From the NCBI GenBank assembly GCA_009733575.1, contig ML769478.1, positions 124,001 to 188,000 on the forward strand: a DNA stretch of 64,000 nucleotides. Reading direction: 5' to 3'. A program made the position numbers and the translations under genes. Positions 50,794 to 62,729 of this stretch are shown in pieces. The DNA is from Gymnopus androsaceus JB14. Its lineage: Eukaryota > Basidiomycota > Agaricomycetes > Agaricales > Omphalotaceae. Under the pieces are notes generated by a model. It saw only the letters and a list, made by a program, of their open reading frames with translations. It did no database searches and was not told the origin of the DNA. The first letter of the stretch is position 1. Each line of letters opens with the position of its first letter.

Positions 50794-52537
50794 ATGATGA
50801 TGAAAGCCTTGATCTGTCTGGTCTTGTCCTGGCTCCTTCACTCGACGGCAAACTGTAGCTCGCTCCCCATAGGCAGGTGTTCTCAAGCTAGTAATCTAAT
50901 TCACTCACTTATGCAGCCCCTCGACAGTCCGACGAGCACAGCTGCAAGATCCCTACCCAAACAAACCGCGTATCACTTTTTGTGATGACAGGACATTCAA
51001 GATTACTGTGTTTTCCGACATGCATTGGGGAGAGAATCCTTGGGATGCATGGGGTCCTCAACAGGATGCAAACAGCACCATTCTCATGAACAAGGTTCTG
51101 GGCAGCGAGAAACCAGATTTCGTGTGAGTTACAGATACGCCACTACAGTGGAATGGCCCAGAAATGAACATAACATACTTATCTAGTGTTTTAAACGGAG
51201 ATCTCATCACTGGAGAAAGTAAGTAGGTCCGGCATATATCTTCCGCTACTATAAGTACTCGAGCTGAAGCAATGATCATGATCGTTGCAGATGCCTTCAA
51301 AGATAATGCGACGTTACTCATTGATAGGATCGTCGCTCCTCTAAACGCATTCCAGATTCCGTTTTCTTCGACACAAGGGGTTTGTTAACATTCTAAGCTT
51401 TATTTTGCACGGTGATTGATTTGCTATGTATTATTCACAGAACCACGACAACCAGAAGAACATCACCCATTTGCAAGAGATTCTTCGGGAGCAAAAGGTC
51501 GCACCGTTGAGCTATACTCGTATTGCGCCTCCGGGCGTTGGTGGCTTTGAAGGCCCAGGAAATTATTGGATTCCGGTAAGTTCGACTCGAACCTTTGCGA
51601 TTTTTTTCCGACTTGCTTTGGCGTTTAGGTTTATGCAAAGGCATCCGGTAATGATATTCAAAAGACTGACAGTACGTGCTACCTATCTGACTTTCGTATC
51701 GTAAAGATCCCACTCCGGTTCTCGTCCTGTGGTTCTTTGACTCTCGAGGTACGTTTGTAAATAAATTCTCTAGTTCTATATACACCCAACTCACTGGGCC
51801 CATGTAGGTGGTTTTTCCTACGGCGACAATAGCACGGCCGTTCCCGACTGGGTAGACGCCAGTGTCGCTACTTGGATTGCGAACGAGACCGCAGCGATGA
51901 ACGATGCTTGGGGCCCGGCTGAAAATCGTGGTTCTCTGGCGTTTGTGCACATTCCACCGTGAGTCTCGTATACCACCTAAGGCTAGTAGTGCTGTCGATA
52001 ATCGCCTTCTGGGTTAGGCATCTAATTCAAAACCTCCAAGCTACCTTGAATAGCACGAAGGATCCTGGACTGAATGGTACGTTGAGTAAGTTCGTAAATC
52101 GAGTGACTCAGAATGATACTGTGTATTACAGCGGACTTACTGGGTTCGGGATCCACGCAGTCAACGACCGATGAGACCGATCTCGGTGAGGACGATGCAT
52201 TTTGGGATTCCTTGAATGCGAATGTCAAGAACCTTCATGCTGTCATTTCCGGACACGGTTCGTCCTTCCTTCCTTCTCCTTTCCTTTTCTATTGTACTCA
52301 AGTCCTTTTCACTACAGATCACGGTAACGAATGGTGTATCCGCGAACCAACCAAGAACGTCATATTCTGTTTTGACAAACATGCAGGGTATGGGGGTATG
52401 GGGATGCTTCTTGGGGATATGGCGTGCGGAATTTGGTTTTCGGATCGACGGATCCGTTGGCGGGGGTGCAGACATGGATTAGGCTGGAGGAAGGGGAGAC
52501 AAGGGCGAATATTACGCTGGATGCGAACTATTCTTGA
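50794..52537 (+). CDS. Secreted calcineurin-like metallophosphoesterase
   Basis: Predicted extracytoplasmic phosphoesterase with a two-metal centre. The start at 50794 gives a signal peptide (MMMKALICLVLSWLLHSTAN). Metal-binding motifs occur in family order: FSDMHWGENPWD (D-x-H), LNGDLITGE (GD), GNHDN (assembled across an intron), AFVHIPPH, and VISGHDHGNEWC (GHxH, across an intron). Also visible are YWIPV, WFFDSRGG and FCFDKHAGYGG. The C-terminus reads RNLVFGSTDPLAGVQTWIRL to ITLDANYS-stop at 52535-52537. The layout fits the fungal secreted or vacuolar branch related to yeast Dcr2-type phosphatases. One frame break is needed at the G run 52392-52396, where one more G restores GGYGDASWGYG. Several introns of 50-70 bp. 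Confidence 0.85.
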
Positions 52538-53259
52538 GTGCATTGTGATCAAGAAAATCATGTATAGTACAAAGCTTGAGATGGACTACTACTACTAGCC
52601 TTCAACATGAGCGCGCTCAAAGTCCAGGCACTAATCAAGACAATCTACGACAAGACGAATTCCGGTAATTCACATTCTAATAACGGACAACATCAACGCC
52701 ATCCGGACACAGAAACACGGTGTAGTAAACAGGTGAGGTATCTGGCCCCTTTCTTTTTTGCACGTGCGGAGAATCCATCCCAGGATGATACTCCTTCGCC
52801 CGAGCCTGTTCAACAATCAAAACGGACTTGGTAACATTCATCCATAAGAGCACCACACTCTTCTACAGAGTCTAGATAGGAGCTCTGGAGCGCATAAAGT
52901 TCCTCGGATGTGTCGACTACCAGATATGATACCATCTAGAATCCCGTACTTCCACTTTCCGCCATCTAGCCACAGATGATAGAGTGAGAATGGTGCCATA
53001 CTAGATTTGAAGTACCTTACCTTCCTGCTGTAGTATACTTCTGTGACACGTATTGCGGTGATGGGTCCAGAGCGATTTTTGACACAATAAGGACACTGTA
53101 TCAATGATTCATATACATGCACACAAGGACAGTAATTGCTGAGTGCATTAAAACAACTCGCTTTCGAAAAGGCAGAGCCATTCTATCGACACTTTCCCAC
53201 AGATATCGGACTTCCAGTCGCTCCTGGAACACCCTCTGCAAGCGTCTCTCAGATAGGGT
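52538..53259. other. Intergenic region with an unassigned open frame
   Basis: An open frame at 52607-52834 (plus) starts MSALKVQALIKTIYDKTN and becomes Gln/His/Asn-rich. It has no motif I recognise and could be chance. The rest shows only short frames. The 3' UTRs of the flanking convergent genes are expected here. Confidence 0.4.
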
Positions 53260-55755
53260 TTATTCTATGTTCTGGTACTTTGTATTTCTTGGAATAGATC
53301 CATTTGTAGAAATATCTTGCTTAATACCTTCTGAGCAGAGCGATAGAGTGTATGTCCACCTAACACGTTCAGTATGTCCCCAAAAAATCCATCCTCTGTT
53401 AGTTTCTGTGATGGACGCCGGGGACCCTCGCTGAGCAGGCGAGCAGATGACGGGAGGCAAAACTTGCGTTAGCTCCTCTTTAGTATATCCGAGGCCTGAC
53501 CTAGACGCGAGAAGCATTACTTGGAGAAGGTCACAGATGCCTTCAAATACAAAAATTTTACGACGAGGATGGTACAGCGAGTCAAAATTACGTTCTTTCA
53601 ATTTCAAAGAGTCAAATGGAGATGTTCTATATAGATTGAATTGCTGGGGTTTTTCCATCGATGACCAGCTGCTTCCAATCCCGTCGCGGGGTTCTGTAGA
53701 AACATACCGACATGATTCTCAGAAGGACCCGGTATACGCACCGCTACAAGTGGCCCAATCTCCTCCCCTCTCCTTTCTAGATCATCAACCTCTGCGGTAA
53801 GTGGAATCCATGTGTTCATGGTAATCCGGGTGCCTCTGGATGCTTCGGTGAGGGTTGAAACATAGGATATCTGGGGCTCCAGATGCATCAAGTCAACTAG
53901 ATACACTAGTTTGGTAGTGATGGGCGTGTTTGGATGGCTTTCCCGATATTCGCTCTGCCGTTTAAGAAAGCACTTCCGCATACCCCATAATTCGCTCATC
54001 ACGATCCACCGCATGAGCTTTATGTCTCTATCTTCTGCATGACGAGAATAGCCCTCTAGGACAACGAAATAAAATGTCAGAATTGTATATGATATAATCA
54101 ACACACCTGCGTTATCTTTTCCTACTTTTTGACAAAATACTCGATGCTTTTGCCTATCGGTCTTCTGGCACTGACGACTGCAATAAAATGCTGTGGTACA
54201 TCCGGAACAGCGAAGGAATTTTGAAGACGGGGGAGTAATACACTGCCCAATCATCGTTAGAAAAGAAAATCACAATGTAATAAGACTCGGAGATCCAATC
54301 ACCTCGGGCGTGTTGCAATAATATATGCCAGTAAGTCTTTCTAGACTATTTGACAAGTCGATCCGGGTGTTAATAATCTTTATAAAACTAATCCACCATC
54401 TGTCCATCATGGTGAACGAATTCAGCATCTAACTCAAACGTAGTCTAGAATTCACAATACCTTTCCGCCCAAGCTTCCGAGTTCCCCGCGCGTTGTTGCC
54501 AAAGATCACGGTCATATGAATACCTGCGTATCGCCTTGGCCACTACTTTCTGTACCGAGCGATAGTAGGTGTATGTCGAGGTCACTTCCAGAACACTACG
54601 AAACAGTGTTTCCAGGTCTTGCATCCGCGGTAAATGACGATCGAAAGTGCGCAAGAATCGTCGTATTGTTGGTAAAATCCCCGCTTCAACAGAAATAATT
54701 ACACTGTCAAATCGACCACGGACAAGTCCACCAATCAAGCAAGTCATGCCCAGTTTCCATGTATCCGCAATATGGTCATTCCAGATAGCGGTCGCCCCGT
54801 CGTGGCGTGAGTTGACCTTTTTACTGATGCGGGACAAAAGATGAGAGAGAAAGTACACCCCACGGTGCTTTATCTGCTCGAATTGGAAACAGACAGACAT
54901 TTCATTGACCCAGTTAAAGACAAGGATCCAGAGTTTGGCGGCGCAGTAGTTGATCTCTTGCTCTTGGGAAATAATGGACAGTACTCGAGTGGCTCCCAAA
55001 GCGCAAGCTTTAATAGTGAGCTCATCAAAAGTTCGTTTAAATACGTCGTTCCAAAACTTCTCCCAATCTTGGGTATGTCCAAATAAATGACTAGCCTTGA
55101 ACAAGGCCGCGAATGTAGTTGAGGATGTGTGGTAGATATGAGCCGAGCGCTGGTTCGATGGAGAGAGGGTGATGGTGTATAATGGTAAGCGAACTAGCAT
55201 TTCTACTACGCCAGGGGTCGAATGAAGATCGGGAATATTAATAACATCGGTGGTGAGTAAGGCCGCATATAAGGTGACAAGCATCGATAATGCCTCGAGT
55301 TCATGTCCATCTAGCAAGTCGCCAAGGCGCAATTTGGGTTCGATAAATGTGATGAAAAAGAACAGGGACCATTTTGCCATAGGCACCCAATGTTTCTCAA
55401 AGGTAGATACCACGGATGGTGGATGGCTCCGGATGCTACCGTTCAGTGAGATCATCAAGCGATGGGAACGAGTGGATATAGTGCTCATGACAATGAGCAC
55501 AGTTTCAACACCACTCGGGATACCACCGACAGTGCTTGTACTTTTCGGAGGATCAATTCGGGTTAAAGATTGTAAGAGAGTCGGGAGAAGTTCGACGAAT
55601 ATAGTCTCCGTATTCACCATAGAACACAGCTTCCGAAGCGCATTCTCTGAGCCCTCCTTTCCCGAAACGACTTGTCGTTTGAGTGCCTGCGTAAGGTATA
55701 ATTTGGAGAGTTACATCAAAAAAAGAGAAGCACGTACAGCGATTCTGTTGTCCAT
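53260..55755 (-). CDS. MYND zinc-finger protein of the large Agaricomycete family
   Basis: The start at 55755 (MDNRIA, then an intron) leads into ALKRQVVSGKEGSENALRKL and a helical region of about 400 residues (VETVLIVMSTIS, LFFFITFIEPKLRLGDLLDG, ALFKASHLFG, YCAAKLWILVF, IGGLVRGRFDSVI, VQKVVAKAIRRYSYDRDLWQ). The MYND finger follows over two exons: YYCNTPE-CITPP, FLRCSGCTTAFYCSRQCQKT and KHRVFC. MYND fingers bind proline-rich partners. After it comes a conserved C-terminal part (MRWIVMSELWGMRK, ITMNTWIPLTAEVDDLERR) and IFVFEGICDLLQ near the end. The helical-then-MYND-then-tail order is typical of a mushroom multigene family with no assigned role. The exact 3' end and some splice phases around 54300-54460 and 53640 are uncertain. 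Confidence 0.75.
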
Positions 55756-56303
55756 GATGTGTGTAGTAGAAAGAAGAGAGAGATAATCGACGGTTTCAAA
55801 TTGGTGAAAGCGGGCGCCTCCGCTGTTTGGTCCCGATGTTTCGTCGAGATGTTACCTTACAGTTGTTATGCAGTTAGTACCGATCGACTGAGTTATTCGA
55901 ACGGTTCTTATTTTTAGTAAGTGAGTTGAAATCCCCCGCTTCGCGTATCAAACCTTATTCACCTCCTGCTCCAACTTGGGACTTTGCTTTAAATTGAGTA
56001 GTTCATCAGTACCAACAAAAGACAACGCATAAAGAATCGTGAGCTTGCGATGTGCTAAACCATATGATTTAAATAGTATAAAGCTTGCTGGAATCATCCA
56101 AGGACAAGACCGTTGAAACGCACTCGCTCGAAGCCAAGTACAATTACTCGCAGCAGGCCGATTGAATGTGGGCAAGTCGTATGAAATGGAGACTAAGTAT
56201 GACAATTCTTGAATATCGGAAGAAGTCAGAAGCATATACAAAGCAAAAAGAGAAGGCAATTGGGAAAAGTAAAAGATGGATCTCGACTATAGCGTCATTA
56301 TAG
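55756..56303. other. Region upstream of the MYND gene
   Basis: Should contain the MYND promoter. An open frame at 55948-56259 (minus; SPKLEQEVNKV end) has no recognised motif; it could be an exon relic. No repeat was identified. Confidence 0.4.
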
Positions 56304-56304
56304 T

Positions 56305-56395
56305 GACCTCTGCCCGGATTGAACGGACGACCTTGTGGATCCTTTATCAATACAGGCGACTGGAATCACACGCTCTACCGCTGAGCTAAGAAGTC
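56305..56395 (-). tRNA. tRNA-Trp (CCA), with intron
   Basis: On the minus strand: acceptor GACTTCT pairs with AGAGGTC (one G-T). The D arm is GCTC..GAGC around AGCGGTA, the anticodon loop begins TTCCAG with anticodon CCA, and the T arm is GTCCG-TTCAATC-CGGGC. An insert of about 20 nt (TCGCCTGTATTGATAAAGGA) follows position 37, as in nuclear tRNA introns. The anticodon stem TGTGA/CCACA has one A-C mismatch at the loop-closing pair. Internal A (TAGCTCAGCGG) and B (GTTCAATCC) boxes look functional. Confidence 0.85.
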
Positions 56396-56399
56396 TACA

Positions 56400-57260
56400 C
56401 ACGTAGGGAGAGTAACGGGTAAAAAATGCAATAAATGAGCGTATCCAAGTCGGGCGTTAAATTCTACTTGACTATAGCACTTGCACTTGAGGAAATCTTA
56501 ACATTTGGAGCCACTTCGAGACATCCCACTTCACGATGGTCTATAGATTGTTTAGGTGCGTGTTACGAGCTAACTCTTCTCCTAGAGCAGGCAGTTTTTC
56601 TGCTTTGACTTCGATTCCATCGATCCTATCGAGTTTCTGCTTCCGCGCGCGCTTTTCGTGTCTATCAGGATGGACTTTGAGCTATTCGCCAAGGTCGTGC
56701 CAGAGCATAATTAATTGACGTCAACTCCAAGAAGCGAACGTCGACGGGTGAAACCGCAAGATGTCTTTCTTTAGCAGTCAGAGCAATCTCGATTAACAGT
56801 CTCCGTTATATTCTGTTGACCATAGCGAGACAATTACTTTTCTTGTCGTCTCCCTTTACTTATGACTGGATCCCGATTCTTCTCGAAACGCGTGCGCGAC
56901 GCGATCGCGTACTGGGCCACGTGACAGGCCTAGAACATCAAGCTCCGATTCCGAGACTCTCCTCATAAAAAATTCAAATTGAATTCATGTTCTTCTGGAA
57001 ATTATGATGAGTATAAAGACCTAGACCAGGTCAAACACTTTTGCTTGCCTCTGCCTCTGAGCTCCCTGGCCTGGGAAATCGGGCGTCCATTAATATCCTC
57101 TGTCATCTGACAGCTGAAGCGAAAAAAGGGCAGCTTTAGAGTGAGCTAACTGAGCATCTTACCTCGGATCCTCCAGTATAAACGGACTCTCTCTCTCGCT
57201 TTTGGGGCAATTGGCTCGGCTATTCTTTGCTTTTCTCTCACCTGTCTACAGAATTACCAT
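56400..57260. other. Intergenic region before the ubiquitin-fold gene
   Basis: No supported gene. The right part (from about 56950) is the promoter and leader of the gene at 57261; a pyrimidine-rich run (CTCTCTCTCTCGCTTTT, near 57187) lies about 70 bp before its ATG. An open frame at 56536-56718 is not recognised. Confidence 0.45.
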
Positions 57261-58373
57261 ATGGCCGACGAGTTTTCCGAAAATCTTCCACGCCCTCGAC
57301 CCTTTACCTCCCCAGGCCGTACGAACTCCCAGCTTTCACCCGCTGCTCGTTTTCGCGTGTACAACGACGAAGAGCCAGAGGTCGGCTTGACGACAACGAG
57401 AACAGCGACAGCAGTGCATCAACCGCCTGCCGGTTCACTGGGAATATCAGCCATTGGCACGACAGCGACAGAAGATCCTTCTTCTTCTTCTCGTCTACCA
57501 CGTAACCTCACCGTCTCTGAACTTCCACCACAACAGCAGGCGTCGCCGTACATCCAGTATCTATACGGTGCATTAAATCGAGGGCAGGGATATAGCACAA
57601 CCAATTCGGCAAGGACTTCGTATACCAGGGTCGACGATTCAATGGCACTCGAGGAGAATTCAGAACAAGAGGCGCAGCCTGAAGCTGAAGCTGAGGTCGA
57701 GGTCGAGGAAGGAAATGTCGAACAAATTCAGGCAATCCCACAAACGCCAATAGTCTCAATCTCATTTCTATTGATTTCGGGGAAACGCAGAGTGATGACG
57801 TTTGAACCAGAGACGACAGTGGGCAGAGTGAAGGAACTAGTTTGGAATTCATGGCCCACAGGGCAAGGTTAGAGTCCTTTGTACAGTCACACGACCGCTT
57901 CTGATTTGCTTTCCTGAACTTCACCTTATTTTAGATTGGCAGGAGGATCGACCCCCAACACCTTCACATCTACGAATTCTACATCTAGGGAAGATATTAC
58001 AAGATGAGGATACATTGAAAGGTGTGTATTGTATTGTGCTAGAGTTGGGCCAGAGTGTCGGACTGATTCTTCGTAGCATGCAATTTTCCTATTCACACGC
58101 CAGCTCCGCCGACATCACCTCCGTCACCGACTCCAGTTCCAACTATCGTCCATCTTGCCATCCGGCCTACGGGTCCAGGAATACCCAACCCTGGAGATAG
58201 CGCCGACTTGGAGAAGCGGAAGAGTAAAATCGCTACGAGGTTGGTTGCCCGATTCAGTTCGGTTGGGGAGCCTACCTCGCCGGTCACTGTGACTCCGACT
58301 GTTGGCGCAGGAGATTCATCCGCGCCTCCGCAAAATGAAGACTCGCCCGGGTGTACGTGCTGCGTTGTGTGCT
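57261..58373 (+). CDS. Membrane-anchored ubiquitin-fold protein (UBL3/MUB-like)
   Basis: Ubiquitin-fold protein expected to be lipid-anchored to membranes. Exons are 57261-57867, about 57935-58020 and about 58078-58373, all in frame, giving about 330 residues. The N-terminal 180 residues are low complexity with acidic repeats (EAQPEAEAEVEVEEG). The ubiquitin-like fold follows: VSISFLLISGKRRVMTFEPE, TTVGRVKELVWNSWP, SHLRILHLGKILQDEDTL, a Pro-rich loop, and TIVHLAIRP as the closing strand. This is the UBL3/MUB pattern (GRVKE..., LRILHLGK, VHLxIRP). The protein ends CTCCVVC-stop: a Cys cluster with a terminal CVVC that fits prenylation or palmitoylation, as in MUB/UBL3. Family members recruit E2 enzymes at membranes or act in protein sorting. 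The long N-terminal extension is unusual against short plant and animal members. Confidence 0.8.
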
Positions 58374-59625
58374 GAGCGGAGTTGCATCATTCCCCACGAT
58401 CGTTACCCAACATTTTTGCTGTTGTCCCGGTTGATGTACCGTCCTATCAGCCTGCTCTTCTCTACTCGCATGGACGCACACCCACCGCTCCGTCTCATCG
58501 CAGGAATGCTATTTTGCACATAATCGTTCACGTTGTATATATCTATCGCGATCATCTAGGTTATTACTGGGTCACCTCTTGACGTTCCGTCGCCATCCGC
58601 ACCTTCGTCTCACTGTCGAACGCGAACGTTTAGTTGGCTGTCAGCCAGTTATTCAAGAGACCGTTACGATTGTCTTTGTGCGGTCAATGTTTCAGCATCG
58701 ATTAAAGGCCCTGAATGTTGAGTCCCTGTATCTCCGACTACGGAGCGGACACAGGGGAAAGAGTCAAGACTTTCGACTTTTGACCGCTGCTGTTGGATTT
58801 GCGTGGTTGTGCTTTTTGAGGGATGCACTCACCGTTGAATATTTGCTTCTTTTTCGTGGTTGAAGGTTTTTCGGATTGGTTTTCGGATTGTTTTTGCGGT
58901 GTAAATTGTGTTTTATTTGGATTGGATTTTTACGATGCTTTCGTTTGCTTTCTTTAGGGACGACGAGCGAGGGGGGAAACGTTATTTATAACCATTCGGA
59001 TTCTGGAACGAATTTTCCTGCAACATACGAATCTCGCGGTCACTATCGCATGTTCGCTGCAGAACTGCACAGTTTTGGCAGCAAAGATTTGCAGGCAGGA
59101 TAGAGACCGGGTACAGTAGAGACTCCCTTCTCTCCTCTCACTTCGAAGTGTGCATTTGGTTTCTTGTGTACAATGATTTTTTGATACCTTACTATTCGTA
59201 GTACATTCTCCATTTGTCTACACATACCTGCATCCTCCCCACTCTTTTTGTTTGCATTTTTATGACCATTCACGAATCAGGATACTCTTTTCTTCTGTTG
59301 CTTCTTGCCAGAGTTTATATATTTACGTTTGCCATCAGCAACTGCCAAGATTCTTGGCCTGTTTATACCATCTCGAAGTGCGCTTGCTTTTGACAAAGGA
59401 CGCGGTGCCAGCGGGGAAGTCACACCCGTACCGTTACCTTATCCACGTGTGCTGAGCTTCAACTCAATGTCACAATTCACACGCTCCTAATCATCTATCT
59501 TCAGCTCCTAATCACTTCGTTATTCAAACGAAGGGTCACACGAGAATTTCCTCCTGGCTCGTGAATTCGTCAACTTCTTCATGATCATTGTCGAGCTTGA
59601 GCTGGCTCAATAGGCAGCGTCAGAC
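58374..59625. other. 3' flank and intergenic region
   Basis: No supported gene. T-rich sequence around 58770-58950 may be the 3' UTR of the ubiquitin-fold gene. Open frames are short and unrecognised. Confidence 0.45.
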
Positions 59626-60295
59626 GGAAATGTTCTGCATGATCTAGCTCTTCAGGTCACTTTCATTCTATGCTCAAAGCTCTAAAGTATCTTCTTTGGA
59701 TTCCGAGCTTCAACGTTTGTCTTTGTTGTTTAGCTGCGGATTTCAAACCAAACTATGCAATGTGCATGGAGTCTGATTGCCAGCTCTAAGTGACTAAGTC
59801 ACTTTCATCCGGGCTCAATAGTCTAAAACATCTTCGGATCTCAAGGTCCGCCTCAACGTTTCTCTGTCGGATAGCGGCGACTTCAACTACTAATTAAACC
59901 ACCCAGTCAGCATAATTTTAATTTATGAGCCCTCCAATGGGCTCCTATACCGATTCTCCTTGGAACTCATACCACAGGCTAGTAATTTCGAATCATTCTT
60001 CCTTTGGTATATCTTTTCTACTCTCTTGTTTCCCTCGGATTGATGCAATATTTCGGAAAAACTGATTTAATTTCGATAATCTAATTCAGTTGTTCAGATC
60101 TTAGGCATCAAGTTGATACTCTACTGGGAGATGCTCGGCTTAGCTTTTTATGGTGCAATCATACCTCGGTAGTTGGCCGTTAAGAGATTTAATCTCGATA
60201 ATCTCATTGAGTCCGCGAATAGCTCAGGCCTTAGGCATCAAGTTGATACTGTGAGACGGATCTCGGCTTAGCTACTTATGGTGCAATGCCCTTGG
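59626..60295. repeat. Two sets of degenerate direct repeats
   Basis: Set 1: about 110 bp at 59645-59760 and again at 59790-59890; shared words are TCACTTTCAT, GCTCAA, CTAAAGTATCTTC/CTAAAACATCTTC, CAACGTTT and GACTTCAA/GATTTCAA. Set 2: about 100 bp at 60072-60165 and 60190-60288; shared words are CGATAATCT, TTAGGCATCAAGTTGATACT, CTCGGCTTAGCT and TTATGGTGCAAT. No coding potential. This may be a decayed tandem array or repeat-element LTR debris. Confidence 0.55.
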
Positions 60296-60859
60296 ACTTT
60301 TGTGCTGGGTTAACATCTATCTTCTGACTACGTGAAGAAACAGTCACGGTACGGGTGAACGTTTCTGGTCATCATTGGGCAGAACGGCTGGGTGAAGTGA
60401 GTCCAACGTACACGAGTAGTGTCCGTCTCGTTATAGAGGGCCTTGCTTTGATCACGCACCCTAATCGTGTGGTTTAGAATTTCCATCGATTCCTGTGAAG
60501 AAAAAAAACTCTTCCGAAGAGTTGAAAAGTCAGCGTCTGCCGCATGTACGAAGGCCAGACTCTCGAAGAACTGGATGCCCCAGAACCAGGGTTTCTTCCG
60601 TCGGGGAGCACTTTGGAGCCCTTTCACAACCCCTTATTCTGCGGATTGAGGAAGCTCTACACAAGACGCAAGACGCTTGTTCCTCAAACCAATAACATTG
60701 ACGCGAAGGCCTCTTCTCCTGCGGAGGGCATTTTTATATGTAGTGCTATGTCGAAGGTGAATCGACCGGAACTCGAACTGATCAGGAGGATATGAGCAGC
60801 TTCCTATGCCTCTAGCCTTGCGCCTTTGGACAAGTAAAAAGTACATATAACATTGCCAA

Positions 60860-61145
60860 ACCGCCGGTTAAATTTCTCGCACCCTCTCTGCCCTGCACGC
60901 TTCCTCTGACGTTCCTTCCACTACCATCGGTGCTTCCAAATTCTTATACTTCAAAACACAAGCCGAATCGACGGCGAACTACCATCTGTATTCGCGTGAT
61001 ACCTCAGATGAACCTCTCCGCCTCGAATCCTCCTTCTTTTCCGCTATAGTACCGACCAATCGTAAATTTCTTTTTCGAATTCAACGCATACATCCCGTGT
61101 GTTCTCATTCCAAGCTATCCCTGCTTACTGTCACAAAATAATCAT
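60860..61145 (+). CDS. Possible coding exon, unidentified
   Basis: One plus-strand frame reads through about 240 bp with amino-acid composition like a real protein: VPSTTIGASKFLYFKTQAES, TANYHLYSRDTSDEPLRLES, then SFFSAIVPTNRKFLF. It has no ATG in a good place and stops at 61139, so it would have to be an exon or a relic. I do not recognise the family. A second short open stretch at 61200-61300 (MGYNISHTIS) may belong to it. Confidence 0.25.
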
Positions 61146-61319
61146 TCGCCTGGCGTGTCGTGAATGAGGCCTTGACAGATCGACCTACAGCTCCTACATC
61201 TTCATGGGATATAATATTTCTCATACCATCTCGACTGCTCAGCTTCCTTCTACTACAGTCGACCCGGCAATTGCCTCTGGCTTTGGCTGTCTTTGAACGG
61301 TTCGAACGAGATTAAAAGA

Positions 61320-62120
61320 AAGGCTAAATGAAACTCAAGTACTAATCTTAAGGCTCCAGCGTTCGGATTATGTTGTTGCTCCTTTCAGGTTCAAGACTAA
61401 GTAAAGAAACGAAGGAACTCTGGAATTGCTCTTGAACAATCGAAAGAGCTCCCCATTTCATGCGTGCAACGAACATATACCGTACGCGCATGATGCAAGA
61501 GTTATACCGTACTAATGATAGGTGCACTTCTCTCAATAATGCTCAATTGAGTAGCGGAGTAGATACTAGAAATACGATCGATATTCCTTTTCTAAAAATC
61601 AGATTTTGGTGCGGGAATTGAAGTACTGGCGCCCCAGAACACATAGATACTACTTAACGGACTACTGCCTCGTGTAGATGGAATAGTTACGGTACCTGAA
61701 AGTGCATGAGATTATCGCTTCTGTGAAATGCTACTGAGGAAACCAGCAAAAATCCGCCTCATCATCTTGTTCGATCCACGTACATTCTCGGTACATATAA
61801 AGAAGGGAGAGAATTTTCCTATCTGAGAATTAATGATCGGCGACCTTACCGTGTCGAATATATCTAACAGAATCAGGGGGCGTGTAAGGAGACTTCTTTG
61901 TCTTTTCTGGATAAACATTAGATTGACTTCCTCTGGCTAACGCCACTTGAGCTAAGATTTGAAGTGTTTTTCTTTATCAATGTTAATTCCACGCAAGACA
62001 CAGAATTCAAGAAACTATAAGGAATATGCAAGCAGAGTACAATCTGTAAGTAAGTACATAGACGACAGAAAACCTGTACGGCGAGATGGAACAGTGGTAA
62101 TTTAGCAAGTATCAAGAATT
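61320..62120. other. Intergenic region
   Basis: No supported gene. Open frames at 61348-61536, 61712-61918 and 61918-62163 (minus) lack motifs. The right part is the 3' flank of the FHA gene. Confidence 0.4.
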
Positions 62121-62728
62121 TTAAGCACGACGAGTGTTCGAGCGCGAAGGTACCCCAAGACAAGTAACTTTCGCGATGACGGGCTTAAGATGCTCATCTG
62201 TGATATACGCCGGAGTGTTGGCGTTCCTGCCTACTACAGCCCCAAGAGTCTATTCGTAAAAGCAAAGGGTTCAGACGTACCACTGTGCGCAAAACAAAAA
62301 TTGCTCACCAACGTATCGTCATTCTTTAGAGCAACAGTACCGTTAATTCGCATTCCGTTGACATAGGTTCCGAAAGGCGAGTTAAGATCTTTGATGAAAA
62401 TCTTCATAGAGAAATAAACAGTCAGTAATCAACCCAGGATCGATGAGGAGCGGCTCACCTGTCCATTCCGACTCCAGATTTCCGCATGATTTGGGCTGAG
62501 CGAAATGGGAGATATAGGATTTGGAGAATCCTGGAACCTTCTAGGAGCAAACCACCCATTCGTGGACGTGGCGCTCCTGCTACCGGAAGTCGCCCCATCG
62601 TTGGTATCTTGGACGACAGATCCCAGAACCGCTTTGACATTGGCTGGAAGAGGAATGTATTTCGATGCGAAAGGAAAGCTTCCGGCCTTTGCCTGGAGAG
62701 CGAGCATAGGTGGTAGAACGATATCCAT
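62121..62728 (-). CDS. Small FHA-domain protein
   Basis: FHA domains bind phosphothreonine peptides. The start at 62728 gives MDIVLPPMLALQAKAGSFPF, then a strand VKAVLGSVVQDT, a Ser/Gly/Asn loop, SLSPNHAEIWSRNGQ, an intron (62459 to about 62409) and IFIKDLNSPFGTYVNGMRIN with GTVALKNDDTL. These are the S-x-x-HAE and K-D-x-x-S-x-x-GTYVNG core motifs of FHA. A further intron leads to TLGAVVGRNANTPAYITDEH and VIAKVTCLGV, ending at 62121. The usual N-terminal GR (phosphate contact) is not evident, so peptide binding may be altered. At about 170 residues it is only the FHA module; larger relatives carry more domains, and a frame break downstream could have cut it. Confidence 0.65.
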
Positions 62729-62729
62729 T

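Noticed and set aside
52607..52834. Open frame 70 bp after the phosphoesterase
   Set aside because: Low-complexity, no homology recognised, no splice context; kept only as part of an intergenic note.
60726..60830. tRNA-like sequence (TTCGAGTTCC and stem-like motifs)
   Set aside because: The T stem does not pair and no acceptor arm or anticodon stem can be drawn.
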